Source: Bacteroidota bacterium
GTDB lineage: Bacteria > Bacteroidota > Bacteroidia > Bacteroidales > F082
Direction of reading: 5' to 3'
NCBI GenBank assembly: GCA_018816765.1
Contig: JAHIUX010000010.1
Location: 1-62,489 of the forward strand
Length of the DNA: 62,489 bases
This document shows, piece by piece, positions 24,176 through 33,836 of this stretch; position 1 is the stretch's first letter; each line of letters starts with the position of its first letter. The notes beneath the pieces were generated by a model. The model saw only the letters and a program-made list of their open reading frames with translations, did not search any database and was not told the origin of the DNA. A program made the position numbers and the translations under genes.

Positions 24176-25399
24176 TTACTGGTCAATGTGATATTCTTTT
24201 ATTTTCCTGTACAGGGTGCGTTCAGAAATACCGAGTTCTTTGGCCGCGTGTTTCCTGCGTCCATGGTGTTTTTCGAGCGCCCGCTTAATCATGTCGATCT
24301 CCTTTTTCTCCAGCGAAAGGTTATCATCAATGACTTCGGAAGGATGGATGTCAAAATTATCGTCATCAGCTGCAATTTCAAAATCGCCAAAATCGGTTTC
24401 ACGGCTTTCCATGTCTTTGCCATATTGCCTGATCATCGGGCTTTGCACCTGTGAAGGGGCACTTTCTGAAAGGTCGTGATCCAGAATTTCGGCCACCGTT
24501 TTCTTCAGGTCGATGATGTCTTTTTTCATATCGAAAAGCACCTTATACAGCAAGTCGCGTTCCGACAATTTCTCTTCATCGCGTTCGCGGTGATAAAGCA
24601 CGGGGAGTGAAGTCGACATATCGTTGGGCAAATAGCGTTTCAGCACTTCTCCGGTAACAAGCTTTTGCCTTTCAATGATCGATATCTGTTCTGTAACGTT
24701 TTTCAGCTGCCTGATGTTGCCGGGCCAGCGAAAGTTTTCGAGCAACCTGATGGCTTCGTCGGTAAGCTGCAAGTGAGGCATGCGGTATTTTTCGGCGAAA
24801 TCGAGGGCGAATTTCTTAAACAACAGCATGATATCCTGCTTGCGCTCACGCAGTGGCGGAATAATAATAGGTACGGTATTTAAGCGGTAATACAGGTCCT
24901 GCCTGAATTTTCCCTTCTCGATGGCTTCGGGGATATTGACATTCGTTGCGGCAACAACACGCACATCGGTTTTAATCACTTTGGAGGAACCCACCTTCAG
25001 AAATTCGCCTGTTTCGAGCACACGCAGCAAGCGCACCTGGGTTGACAAGGGAAGTTCAGCTACCTCATCGAGAAAAATCGTTCCGCCATCGACAACTTCA
25101 AAATAGCCTTTGCGGGCTTCGTGTGCGCCTGTAAATGAGCCTTTTTCATGACCAAAAAGTTCCGAATCGATGGTGCCTTCAGGAATAGCCCCGCAGTTAA
25201 CCGCAATATAAGGTCCGTGCTTGCGGGCGCTCGACTGGTGCACAATCTTTGGGAACACTTCTTTTCCGGTTCCACTCTCTCCGGTGATTAACACGGTGAG
25301 GTCAGTGGGTGCAACCTGCACAGCTACCTGAATGGCCCGCTCAAGATACGGGTCGTGACCCGTGATGCCAAACCGCTGTTTTATTGATTGTGTATCCAT
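24176..25399 (-). CDS. Sigma-54-dependent activator (AAA+ with Fis-type HTH), no receiver domain
   Basis: 407 residues. The AAA+ domain starts almost at the N-terminus: Walker A GESGTGKE at 40-47 and the sigma-54 contact loop GSFTGA at 87-92 (a Ser variant of GAFTGA). FLDEVAELPLSTQVRLLRVLE is the Walker B region, with an arginine-finger region after RQDLYYRLNTVPI. A linker of about 100 residues with an acidic part follows. The C-terminal Fis-type helix-turn-helix is HAAKELGISERTLYRKIKEY. There is no receiver, GAF or PAS domain, so activity is probably controlled by amount or by a partner. It heads the lptE-TPR-secG operon. Confidence 0.93.
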   Translation of the reverse strand: MDTQSIKQRFGITGHDPYLERAIQVAVQVAPTDLTVLITGESGTGKEVFPKIVHQSSARKHGPYIAVNCGAIPEGTIDSELFGHEKGSFTGAHEARKGYFEVVDGGTIFLDEVAELPLSTQVRLLRVLETGEFLKVGSSKVIKTDVRVVAATNVNIPEAIEKGKFRQDLYYRLNTVPIIIPPLRERKQDIMLLFKKFALDFAEKYRMPHLQLTDEAIRLLENFRWPGNIRQLKNVTEQISIIERQKLVTGEVLKRYLPNDMSTSLPVLYHRERDEEKLSERDLLYKVLFDMKKDIIDLKKTVAEILDHDLSESAPSQVQSPMIRQYGKDMESRETDFGDFEIAADDDNFDIHPSEVIDDNLSLEKKEIDMIKRALEKHHGRRKHAAKELGISERTLYRKIKEYHIDQ

Positions 25400-25448
25400 G
25401 TTAACCAGTCCTTTCCGATCCTGTTTTTCTATGAGTTTATGTTCTCTG

Positions 25449-27914
25449 TTAACGCAATACTGCCCCCAATTGTTCTTCGAATTGTTTGAGCAACCTGCTC
25501 ATCGATTGTTCAATCACTTTGTCGGTCAGCGTTTTTTCCATATCAAGCAGGATAAAACTCACCGCATAGGATTTCTTTCCAGCGGGAATCTTATCACCTT
25601 CATACACATCGAAAATATTGATTGCTGTCAACAACTCTGGCACTGCCCCTTTCGCAATCTTCCTGATATCCTCAAACCTGGTCTGCTGATCAAGCACGAG
25701 GGCCAGGTCGCGGCGAACGGCCGGAAATTTAGGCACCTCGCCAAAACGAATGGCATCGGCATGACAAACCTCAAGCAGTGTGGTCCACATCAGGTTTGCG
25801 TAAAACACCTCTTTCTTAAGGTCAAAATGTCGGGCCACAGCAGGATTCAGCTTGCCAAAACGCGCGAGTGCTTTGCCATTGTATTGGTACGAAAGTCCGT
25901 AAGCGAACGCAGCTCCGGATATTTCCTGAAGGCTCACCTCATTGCGGTTAATATTTAATCGCCTGATCACCGTTTCCACAAAATATTTCAGGGTATAGAA
26001 ATCAACCGGTCGGGGCTGTGTGTGCCATATTTCGCCTGTTTGGTTCCCTGTCATAAAGAGGTCGAGGTGCATGGTTTCGGCATATGGCTGCAGCGCATTT
26101 TGCTGGCTTCTGCCTTTGGTGCTGTCAAACCGGTACACCTTTCCAAACTCATAGCATTTGAGGTCGGTTGCTTTACGGTTCTGGTTGTAGGCGATGGTTT
26201 CGAGGCCACCAAAAAGCAGGGTTTGCCGCATGACGTCCAACTCGGTGCTGAGGGGATTCAAAATCTGGACATTGCAATCAGGTTCAACGACACCCTCAAT
26301 CCGACTGTATTCCGATTTGGTCAGGGAGTTATTCATGATCTCATAAAATCCATTGGCTGTGAGCATATCAGCAACAAGGTTCTGCAGCTGGTCTGCATCC
26401 ACGCCCTCGTGCACATTCAGTGAAGCGTTGAGCTTTTCTGGAATGCGGATGCTGTTATAGCCATATATGCGCAGGATTTCCTCTACAAGATCGGCCGGCC
26501 GGGTCACATCGGTTTTGAAGGTAGGCACTTCAACAACCAGCCCTTCCGTTTTTTCCGTGGTAATTGTTAACCCGAGGTCAACTAATATGCTTATAACCTT
26601 CTCCTTTTCAATGTATTGCCCGGCCACTTTGTTCACATAGCCATAGTCGAGCCTAACACTTACCGCTTTGATGGGTTCCGGATACACGTCCTTGATCTGA
26701 GAAGACACTTCACCTCCTGCTATTTCCACAATCAGCTGTGCGGCCCGTTTCAGCGCCACAACGGTGATGTTGGGGTCGGTTCCTCTTTCGAACCTGAACG
26801 AAGCATCGGTCTGAAGTCCGTGATAGCGGGCTGTCTTACGGATTCCTTTGGGATCGAAACAGGCACTTTCGAGGAAGATGGCCTTTGTGTTTTCCGACAC
26901 ACCTGAATGCAAACCGCCAAAAACACCGCCAATACACATTGGTGCGCCTTCGTTGCAAATCATCAGGTCGTTGCTGCCCAGTTTTCGCTCAATGCCATCG
27001 AGGGTCACAAAAGGCGTGTCCCGGGGCATTTTCTTTACAATGATTTTATTTCCTTTGACCGCGGCGGCATCAAATGCGTGCAGCGGTTGTCCATACTCGA
27101 AGAGGATGTAGTTGGTGATATCGACAATGTTGTTAATTGGTCGGATGCCGATGGCCAGCAAGCGGTTTTTAAGCCAATCAGGCGATGGCTTTACCGTAAT
27201 ATTGCTGATTGTGAGCCCTGAATACCTTGGGCAGGCGATGGTATCTTCAACAACAACATCAATATCCAGTTTGTTGTTTGCCACAGCAAATCCATCAACA
27301 GAAGGCATTTCAAGGCTGTACTTTTTGTGTCCGTACTGGTAGTTCAGTGCTGCAGCGAGGTCGCGTGCCACACCGATATGCGAGGTGGCATCAGAACGAT
27401 TCGGGGTAAGTCCGATTTCAAGTACCTTATCCTGAACAATTCCGAAATAATCAGCGGCCGGTGTTCCGATTGCAGCCTCTTCGGGCAGTACCATGATGCC
27501 ATCATGTGAGGTCCCAAGCCCAAGTTCGTCTTCGGCACAGATCATGCCTTCGGAAACCTCTCCCCTGATTTTGGCTTTTTTTATCTCGAATGAATCGCTT
27601 CCTTTGAGGATCATGGTGCCGGTTGTTGCCACGACCACCTTCTGGCCGGCAGCAACATTCGGAGCGCCACATACGATTGGAAGCAGGCTTCCGGTTCCCA
27701 CATCAACGGTGGTAAGGCTTAATTTGTCGGCGTTGGGATGCTTCGCGCAGCTGATGACCTTGCCAATGACAACACCTTTCAGGCCGCCTTTAGCAGATTC
27801 CCAATTCAGCGTGTCTTCCACCTCTAGTCCGCTTTGCGTAAGTGTTTCCGCTACCCTCTCGACATCTTCGTTGATATTGAGGTATTGTTTGAGCCAGTTA
27901 TAAGAAATTTTCAT
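25449..27914 (-). CDS. pheT: Phenylalanyl-tRNA synthetase beta subunit
   Basis: An 821-residue subunit of the alpha2-beta2 synthetase that charges tRNA-Phe. The order of regions is standard: N-terminal MKISYNWLKQYLNIN, the tRNA-binding (EMAP-like) domain with VISCAKHPNADKLSLTTVDVG, the B3/B4 editing domain with RPINNIVDITNYILFEYGQPLHAFD, the B5 region, and the C-terminal FDX-ACB domain with FPAVRRDLALVLD. Length is normal. pheS is not adjacent, as is common in this phylum. CAAAATTA at 27940-27947 (TAATTTTG on the minus strand) is a likely -7 box. Confidence 0.98.
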   Translation of the reverse strand: MKISYNWLKQYLNINEDVERVAETLTQSGLEVEDTLNWESAKGGLKGVVIGKVISCAKHPNADKLSLTTVDVGTGSLLPIVCGAPNVAAGQKVVVATTGTMILKGSDSFEIKKAKIRGEVSEGMICAEDELGLGTSHDGIMVLPEEAAIGTPAADYFGIVQDKVLEIGLTPNRSDATSHIGVARDLAAALNYQYGHKKYSLEMPSVDGFAVANNKLDIDVVVEDTIACPRYSGLTISNITVKPSPDWLKNRLLAIGIRPINNIVDITNYILFEYGQPLHAFDAAAVKGNKIIVKKMPRDTPFVTLDGIERKLGSNDLMICNEGAPMCIGGVFGGLHSGVSENTKAIFLESACFDPKGIRKTARYHGLQTDASFRFERGTDPNITVVALKRAAQLIVEIAGGEVSSQIKDVYPEPIKAVSVRLDYGYVNKVAGQYIEKEKVISILVDLGLTITTEKTEGLVVEVPTFKTDVTRPADLVEEILRIYGYNSIRIPEKLNASLNVHEGVDADQLQNLVADMLTANGFYEIMNNSLTKSEYSRIEGVVEPDCNVQILNPLSTELDVMRQTLLFGGLETIAYNQNRKATDLKCYEFGKVYRFDSTKGRSQQNALQPYAETMHLDLFMTGNQTGEIWHTQPRPVDFYTLKYFVETVIRRLNINRNEVSLQEISGAAFAYGLSYQYNGKALARFGKLNPAVARHFDLKKEVFYANLMWTTLLEVCHADAIRFGEVPKFPAVRRDLALVLDQQTRFEDIRKIAKGAVPELLTAINIFDVYEGDKIPAGKKSYAVSFILLDMEKTLTDKVIEQSMSRLLKQFEEQLGAVLR

Positions 27915-27939
27915 GCAGATGTACCGTTTTTTTACGTTG

Positions 27940-27947
27940 CAAAATTA
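27940..27947 (-). promoter_or_regulatory. Candidate -7 box of pheT
   Basis: TAATTTTG on the minus strand, a full match to TAnnTTTG, 26 nt before the start codon. No clear TTG lies 19-23 nt upstream of it. Confidence 0.4.
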
Positions 27948-27983
27948 GCGATAAAATGTCAGAATGTCATGTTTTGTTCCGAA

Positions 27984-30086
27984 TCAGCCAATACTTCCCC
28001 AATCAATTTCTGTCGCATAGCGTTGCATGAAGGCTGTTTTTACCACGGCGTGCTGTGGCTGCATCAGTGCCGGATCGGCAGTAAGCAGTTTTTGGGCCAG
28101 CCCCCTTGTATGCCTGATCAGTTTTTCGTCTTTCGCAAGGTTCCCCAATTTGAATTCAAGCTGACCCGACTGCAGTGTTCCCTGCGTATCGCCTGGTCCG
28201 CGCAGTTCAAGGTCGACAGCCGCAATTTCGAAACCATCGGTCGAGTTCACCATGGTGAGCATGCGTTTTTTTCCGTCGGCCGTAAGCTTGAAATCGGTCA
28301 TCAGCAAACAATACGACTGATCGGCTCCCCTGCCCACACGCCCGCGCAGCTGGTGCAACTGTGCCAGGCCGAAACGGTCGGCATGCTCAATGACCATGAC
28401 GGACGCATTCGGAATGTCGACACCTACCTCAATGACCGTTGTTGCTACCATAATATGCGCCTGTCCGCGCACGAAGCGCTGCATTTCCCAGTCCTTGTCT
28501 TCGGTCTTCATCTGACCATGCACCACACAAATCTGGTATTGCGGCTCCGGGAAGTCACGCAGCAGGCTCTCGTAGCCTTCCTGCAGGTTGATCAGGTCGA
28601 GTTTTTCCGATTCCTTGATCAGGGGATAAACAATGTATACCTGTCGCCCTTCGGCAAGTTGTTTGCGCACAAAACTCAGCATGCGCAAGCGCTGGTGCTG
28701 GTAAAGGTGAATTGTTTTGATCGGCTTGCGGCCAGGAGGCAGTTCGTCAATCACCGAAACATCCAGGTCGCCGTATTGAGTCATGGCCAGTGTGCGTGGG
28801 ATGGGTGTTGCCGTCATCACGAGCATATGCGGCGGCGTATCGTTTTTTTCGCGCAGTTTGGCCCGCTGTGCAACGCCAAAGCGGTGTTGTTCATCGATGA
28901 TGACCAGACCCAGCTTACTAAAAACCACATTGTCCTCGATGAGGGCATGCGTGCCTACGATCAGATGGAGGCTGCCGTCCTGCAATGTAGTGTCAATTAA
29001 TTTGCGCTCAGTCGCTTTGGACGAACCCGTCAGCAAGGCCAGGCTGACTGGCAGTTCACCTAAAAGTTTCTTCAAAGAATGATAATGCTGTGTTGCCAGA
29101 ATCTCCGTAGGGGCCATGAAGGCAGCCTGGTAGCCATTGTCGAGTGCGATGAGCATTGCCATCAGGGCCACAATGGTCTTCCCACTTCCCACATCGCCCT
29201 GCAGCAAGCGGTTCATCTGAATGCCGGAACCCAGGTCGTGCCTGATTTCCCTGATTACCTTTTTCTGGGCTTCAGTGAGTTCGAAGGGTAAATATCTGCT
29301 GTAGAACTCATTGAACAGCGCACCAATTCGTTGAAACACGAACGACCGGGAGGTCCGTTCCCGCTGCATCTTTCCCGAAATCAGCCGCAACTGAAAAAAG
29401 AAATATTCTTCAAAAGACAGGCGTAGTGTAGCCAGCTTCAGGCTATGGTTGTTCGTTGGCCAATGGATGTTTTGGCAGGCCTGTGACCTGCGCATTAGCT
29501 TTTCCTCAAGGATCAGGTATTCAGGCAAGGTTTCCGGAATGTAGCCTTCAAGTTGTTGCAAAAGTGTTTTTGTAAGGCGCGCGATTTGTTTCGACCCCAA
29601 ACCCATGTTTTTCATGTTTTCGGTGGTGGGATACACCCCTTGCAACACACCACCTACACTTTGATCAGCCGGATCGAACAATTCCACATCCGGATGCACG
29701 AAGTTGAATTTGTTGTTAAAGGCAGAAGCCTTGCCAAACAGCACATAGCGCTGCCCAGGAAGGAATTTTTCTTTCAGCCATTTTAAGCCTTTAAACCACA
29801 CCAGCTCAATTGAACCGGAGTCGTCGCTGAATGTTGCTGTAACGCGGGTCGCTCGCGGGCTGCCATGCACCCTCAGGGCGGAGACCTCGCCAACCAGCTG
29901 AAACCAGGTCTGGTCATTGGTGACTTCACTCACCTTGTAAATATGGCTTTTGTCGATGTACCTGAAGGGGAAATAATTGAGCAGGTCGCCAAAGCTGGCT
30001 ATGCCCGCTTCCTTGTTCAGCAGCGCAGCCCTTTTGGGACCAACACCTTTCAGAAATTCTATTTTATTATCCAGTAAATTCGGCAC
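27984..30086 (-). CDS. recG: ATP-dependent DNA helicase RecG
   Basis: A 700-residue superfamily 2 helicase that remodels stalled forks and branched DNA. The N-terminal wedge/OB domain starts with EFLKGVGPKRAALLNKEAGI. Helicase motifs follow: LLQGDVGSGKTIVALMA (Walker A), PTEILATQHY, IIDEQHRFGVAQR (Walker B with the RecG-type DEQH), VMTATPIPRTLA, then VVHGQMKTEDKD, VATTVIEVGVDIPNASVM and QLRGRVGRGADQSYCLL. Length is normal. It lies between pheT and the gldN terminator. A TAGCCTTG at 30112-30105 (minus) may be its -7 box. Confidence 0.98.
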   Translation of the reverse strand: MPNLLDNKIEFLKGVGPKRAALLNKEAGIASFGDLLNYFPFRYIDKSHIYKVSEVTNDQTWFQLVGEVSALRVHGSPRATRVTATFSDDSGSIELVWFKGLKWLKEKFLPGQRYVLFGKASAFNNKFNFVHPDVELFDPADQSVGGVLQGVYPTTENMKNMGLGSKQIARLTKTLLQQLEGYIPETLPEYLILEEKLMRRSQACQNIHWPTNNHSLKLATLRLSFEEYFFFQLRLISGKMQRERTSRSFVFQRIGALFNEFYSRYLPFELTEAQKKVIREIRHDLGSGIQMNRLLQGDVGSGKTIVALMAMLIALDNGYQAAFMAPTEILATQHYHSLKKLLGELPVSLALLTGSSKATERKLIDTTLQDGSLHLIVGTHALIEDNVVFSKLGLVIIDEQHRFGVAQRAKLREKNDTPPHMLVMTATPIPRTLAMTQYGDLDVSVIDELPPGRKPIKTIHLYQHQRLRMLSFVRKQLAEGRQVYIVYPLIKESEKLDLINLQEGYESLLRDFPEPQYQICVVHGQMKTEDKDWEMQRFVRGQAHIMVATTVIEVGVDIPNASVMVIEHADRFGLAQLHQLRGRVGRGADQSYCLLMTDFKLTADGKKRMLTMVNSTDGFEIAAVDLELRGPGDTQGTLQSGQLEFKLGNLAKDEKLIRHTRGLAQKLLTADPALMQPQHAVVKTAFMQRYATEIDWGSIG

Positions 30087-30129
30087 TTGCGCAGGCGATT
30101 ATCACAAGGCTAAGGTAGTTAGTTTTCAC

Positions 30130-30160
30130 AAAAAAACCCTGACAAAATTGCCAGGGTTTT
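30130..30160 (-). terminator. Intrinsic terminator of the gldKLMN transcript
   Basis: AAAACCCTG (30133-30141) and CAGGGTTTT (30152-30160) form a 9-bp stem with a 10-nt loop. On the minus strand the stem runs into seven uridines (30136-30130). It lies 20 nt after the gldN stop. Confidence 0.88.
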
Positions 30161-30179
30161 CAATGCGGTTATTCGTAGT

Positions 30180-31028
30180 CTAATATTCCCAAAGGTCATG
30201 TTCGAACTGGAACAATTCCATTTTGATACGCTCTGACTCTAGCAAAGCATCAATTCCGGTGGCATACTGCGAAATGCGGCGATCATATACATTTTCTTCC
30301 TTGTATACATAGCTGTCAAACATGCGTTTCCAGAAAACCTCATCAAAGGTTCTGCGTTCTGCAGCATTGTTCCTGTTGAAAACTTCGGCTTTAGCCAATA
30401 CGTCACGTGATTGCGGATAAGAAACCCAGAACAACGGTTCGGTAACTTCCTGTCCGTTTCTTTCCTTGATCATGACCGGGCAGAATGCAATGATTCTGAC
30501 CATCAGCTGTGAGCGCTGTTTATCGAAATACCAATCTTCTTTCACCCTGAGGCGCATCACGCGTGTGGCATCAAATTCGGTGAAAATAGTGGTGTCGTAT
30601 TGCTCATAAGGAGGAAAAGGCCTTGTCATCACAGTACGCAACGTATCTGTCTGGCGGGCAATAACTTCATTGAAAGTCAGTGGCACAAGCAGTTCGTCGG
30701 TATTTGAAATGTCGTAGGCAACAAAAGAACCTTCTTTCAAACCATCCATGATCACTGTCATGAAATTTCTCCAGTTATTATGCGACTCCGTCGGATAATA
30801 GAATGGCTGATTCAGTTTCTGGCGAAAGTCGATTTCACGCCAGATCCTCTTCGACCACATAACATCCGCTTTACGAATGGATGGAAAAGGAATGGGGTCT
30901 TTATCAATCAGGCCGTTGTCGACAAACAAACCGTCAACCGGTGGGTTGTCGAGAATCTGGGCGGTGACTGTGCGCAACGAACCTGCTGTGAGGCCCATGA
31001 CGAACAGGAGAATGAGCAATTTTTTCAT
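30180..31028 (-). CDS. gldN: T9SS ring protein GldN/PorN
   Basis: 282 residues with a signal peptide (about 1-24). The body matches GldN: KDPIPFPSIRKADVMWSKRIWREIDFRQKLNQPFYYP near residues 45-79, then VYKEENVYDRRIS close to the C-terminus. GldN forms the large periplasmic ring with the lipoprotein GldK, under the outer membrane. It is the last gene of the gldKLMN operon, 21 nt after gldM, and is followed by a terminator. Confidence 0.95.
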   Translation of the reverse strand: MKKLLILLFVMGLTAGSLRTVTAQILDNPPVDGLFVDNGLIDKDPIPFPSIRKADVMWSKRIWREIDFRQKLNQPFYYPTESHNNWRNFMTVIMDGLKEGSFVAYDISNTDELLVPLTFNEVIARQTDTLRTVMTRPFPPYEQYDTTIFTEFDATRVMRLRVKEDWYFDKQRSQLMVRIIAFCPVMIKERNGQEVTEPLFWVSYPQSRDVLAKAEVFNRNNAAERRTFDEVFWKRMFDSYVYKEENVYDRRISQYATGIDALLESERIKMELFQFEHDLWEY

Positions 31029-31049
31029 TTTTTCCTTGGTTTTATCTTA

Positions 31050-32711
31050 CTAATTGATTTCCAGGTTGATGGTGTTAAGACTTCTAACGGTTCCATCCGG
31101 GCCTTTTGCCTGAATATTTTCGAAGAAGAATTTCTGTTTGCGCTGCGCGTTGCGGATTACGTTCTGAACTTCTTCAGTAAACCTGTTACCCCTGATGTTT
31201 CTTGGAATCCAGTCGCCATTGACGATGGTAGCAAAGGTGTAGGAAGTTACTTCAAAATACAGTTCGAAATCAAAGTCGCGCATTGTCGGGATGATAGCAC
31301 CGGCAGCAAGCAATGAGTTTTTATCGATGGTACCTTCAAGTTTTCCGGCAATCAGCGCCATTGGGTCAGGTACACGTTTGATACGGAAGTCGGAGGTTCC
31401 CAACGGAAGGCTTTTGCCATCAATATTGGCAGCGGCACTGATGGTTGTCTTTGTTTCGCCAGCAGGTACTTCAACATCCCAGGTGCCATTGGCATTCTTG
31501 GTGAGTTTACCCTTGGTGATCGAAGGAACCACTTTATCCAGTGGAATACCGGGAGCTGAAAGTGAAATCGGGTTTTTAACCCCAACATAGAACACATTCA
31601 TCTTCAGCGGAGCAACGGTCAATGAAGGAGGAGCAACGATATAATCGGCATTAAAGCTGTAACGTGCGATTTCCTGGGTTGCAGGGTCGATCATTTCGAT
31701 GATACCGGCATATTGCTGAGGGCCTTCGGAGGCAGCAGGGAACTGCAGTTTTACCGTTCCGTTTTCGCTTTTAAATACCTGTGTACGGCCAATATTGGCA
31801 TCGGTAACCTTGTCGGCTCCACGCAACACCTTTACTTCTGATTGGGTTTTTGAATCGTAGGCAGCAACAAGGATTTCAGCCTCGTAGCTTTGTCCCGACA
31901 ACACATAGGTCGATTTCGGGATTACCTTGGCCACAACATTGTCGAATTTAAAGTCCTTTTCAGAAATGTTTGCATACAACCTGTTGATGGCATCAAACTC
32001 GGTATTCTGTACTTCGGCAATGATTTTGTTCAGGATGGTGATGTTGGCAGCCAGGATGGTGTGATAGAAATTGTAATATTCCCAATCCTGAGGAGTTCCG
32101 GTTGCATCACGGTATCCACCTTGTTTCTTGGTCACCAGACCAAGTTTGTCAGCATATTGGCTACCAATAAGACCGAGTACATAATTCCTGAACTCTTCCA
32201 TCTTAACGGACAACTCATAGGCCTTGCCATTTTTATTCTGACCAACCATATAGTTGGTGGCTTCATCAAACTTATCTTTGGTAGGGACATCAACGAGATT
32301 CAGCACCATTTTCTCTTTCTGAGAACCTGGGTTCATCGGGTCAGCGACCATTTCCTTTGAAAAGTATAACTCGAGGGCCTGCTGTTCCGAAATTTTTTCG
32401 GAACGGGCCACTACTTCAAGTTTAATTTTATCGATGTAGGTAATTAATTCATCACTGCGTTTCCTGACTTCTTTCGCCTGTGTCCAATACTCCTCAACCT
32501 TTCCGGGATTCAGGGCATATTGGCTTTCAAACTGAGCATAAGCGCTGGTAATTTTAGCAGAAAAACTGTCATTGGTGTTTTCCATGCTATCATTTACAAC
32601 CAGAAATGCATCCAGAATATCTTTAGAAACGTTCAGTGCCAGCAAGGCAGTAAGCACCAGGTAGAGCATACCGATCATCTTCTGCCTCGGGGTTTCTTTA
32701 TATCCAGCCAT
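31050..32711 (-). CDS. gldM: T9SS motor protein GldM/PorM
   Basis: 553 residues. The N-terminus is typical: KETPRQKMIGMLYLVLTALLALNVSKDILDAF, with one membrane helix (about 13-33). It is followed by a long periplasmic part made of a helical domain and several beta domains. The C-terminus (PDGTVRSLNTINLEIN) is the usual GldM ending. GldM dimers span the periplasm, joining the GldL motor to the GldKN ring and turning proton-motive force into work for secretion. Length is slightly above the common range, but domain order looks normal. Confidence 0.97.
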   Translation of the reverse strand: MAGYKETPRQKMIGMLYLVLTALLALNVSKDILDAFLVVNDSMENTNDSFSAKITSAYAQFESQYALNPGKVEEYWTQAKEVRKRSDELITYIDKIKLEVVARSEKISEQQALELYFSKEMVADPMNPGSQKEKMVLNLVDVPTKDKFDEATNYMVGQNKNGKAYELSVKMEEFRNYVLGLIGSQYADKLGLVTKKQGGYRDATGTPQDWEYYNFYHTILAANITILNKIIAEVQNTEFDAINRLYANISEKDFKFDNVVAKVIPKSTYVLSGQSYEAEILVAAYDSKTQSEVKVLRGADKVTDANIGRTQVFKSENGTVKLQFPAASEGPQQYAGIIEMIDPATQEIARYSFNADYIVAPPSLTVAPLKMNVFYVGVKNPISLSAPGIPLDKVVPSITKGKLTKNANGTWDVEVPAGETKTTISAAANIDGKSLPLGTSDFRIKRVPDPMALIAGKLEGTIDKNSLLAAGAIIPTMRDFDFELYFEVTSYTFATIVNGDWIPRNIRGNRFTEEVQNVIRNAQRKQKFFFENIQAKGPDGTVRSLNTINLEIN

Positions 32712-32754
32712 TTTTTATAATTCTTTAGGTAAACTTCAATATTAAAATACCAGC

Positions 32755-33780
32755 TTATGCGTTGACATTCATCGCGCTAAGCATATTGCCATATACTTTA
32801 TTCAGGGCACCCATTCTGTTCGACAGTGATTCGAGCTGCTGGCTGAATTGAACGGTATTGGCAGAAGACTGAGTGAGTTTATCCAGGAACTCATTCATGG
32901 TTTTCTGAAGTTTCTCTGTAGATTCGATTGATTTGCTGGATCCCTGGAGCTGAATTTCATAAACGGCATTCAAAGCGGCAAGGTTGTCAGCGATTTTGCG
33001 TAATTGCTGGTTGTAAGCATCACCATCAACAGCGGTAAAGTCGAGGGCTTCTACCGATTTCGACAAAATCTGGGCTGATTTCTGATAGCTGCTGGCGAGC
33101 AACTGAGCTGATTCGGTAGCACTTTTTACCGTACCGGCGAATTCTTCTGTTGTACGCATATCTGCTTTCAGGATGTCGGCAGCCTGTGAGTATGCACTGG
33201 TGAGCTTTTCAGCGCTGGCAGAAGCATTCTTCAGGGTGTTTACATGTTCAGCAGTTGCATTGGATTCCTGTCCGATGGCTTCGGCAGCTTTTTTGAAGTT
33301 ACCTGAAAGATCATTTGCTGATTTCGAAGCAGATTTTACATTGTCAACAAATTCGTTTGTTGCAACGGCTGCGTTCGAGATATCGCCCATTTTCGCTGCG
33401 TTATCACTCAGTTTCGATAATCCCTGACCCAGTCTGTCGAAGATCGCCGCTTCTATTTTGGCTTCCTTAAACATATCGTCAAGTTTTTGGGTAGGTGTTT
33501 TTTTCGAATCAAGCTCTTTCTGCAATGCTCCATCATGGTACATGCCGGCTAATTCAGGATAAACAAGACTCCAGTCTGGCTCAACGTGCGGTGGTTCAAA
33601 CGCTGAAAAGAAGAAAATGATGGCCTCTGTCGAAAGTCCGATGATGAGCATTTCGTTGGCGTAATTGTAGTGGTTGATTTTGAACAACGCACCGATAATT
33701 ACAATTGATGCACCAATGCCATAAAGCTTCGACATAAAATTCTTATATCCTTTGCTTCTTACAAGATTATTAAGTCCCAT
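32755..33780 (-). CDS. gldL: T9SS motor protein GldL/PorL
   Basis: 341 residues. Two membrane helices at about 18-35 and 43-61 form the proton channel part with GldM. The stretch INHYNYANEMLIIGLSTEAIIFFFSAFEPPH includes glutamates in or next to the second helix that are expected for proton transfer. The cytoplasmic remainder is a long Ala/Ser-rich coiled-coil with degenerate repeats (for example SAEKLTSAYSQAADILKADM and SAQLLASSYQKSAQILSKSV). Second gene of the gld operon. Confidence 0.96.
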   Translation of the reverse strand: MGLNNLVRSKGYKNFMSKLYGIGASIVIIGALFKINHYNYANEMLIIGLSTEAIIFFFSAFEPPHVEPDWSLVYPELAGMYHDGALQKELDSKKTPTQKLDDMFKEAKIEAAIFDRLGQGLSKLSDNAAKMGDISNAAVATNEFVDNVKSASKSANDLSGNFKKAAEAIGQESNATAEHVNTLKNASASAEKLTSAYSQAADILKADMRTTEEFAGTVKSATESAQLLASSYQKSAQILSKSVEALDFTAVDGDAYNQQLRKIADNLAALNAVYEIQLQGSSKSIESTEKLQKTMNEFLDKLTQSSANTVQFSQQLESLSNRMGALNKVYGNMLSAMNVNA

Positions 33781-33836
33781 GATGATTTGATTAATTAATT
33801 TTTGTGAATACTTTGATTTTGATTGTCTATGATTAA

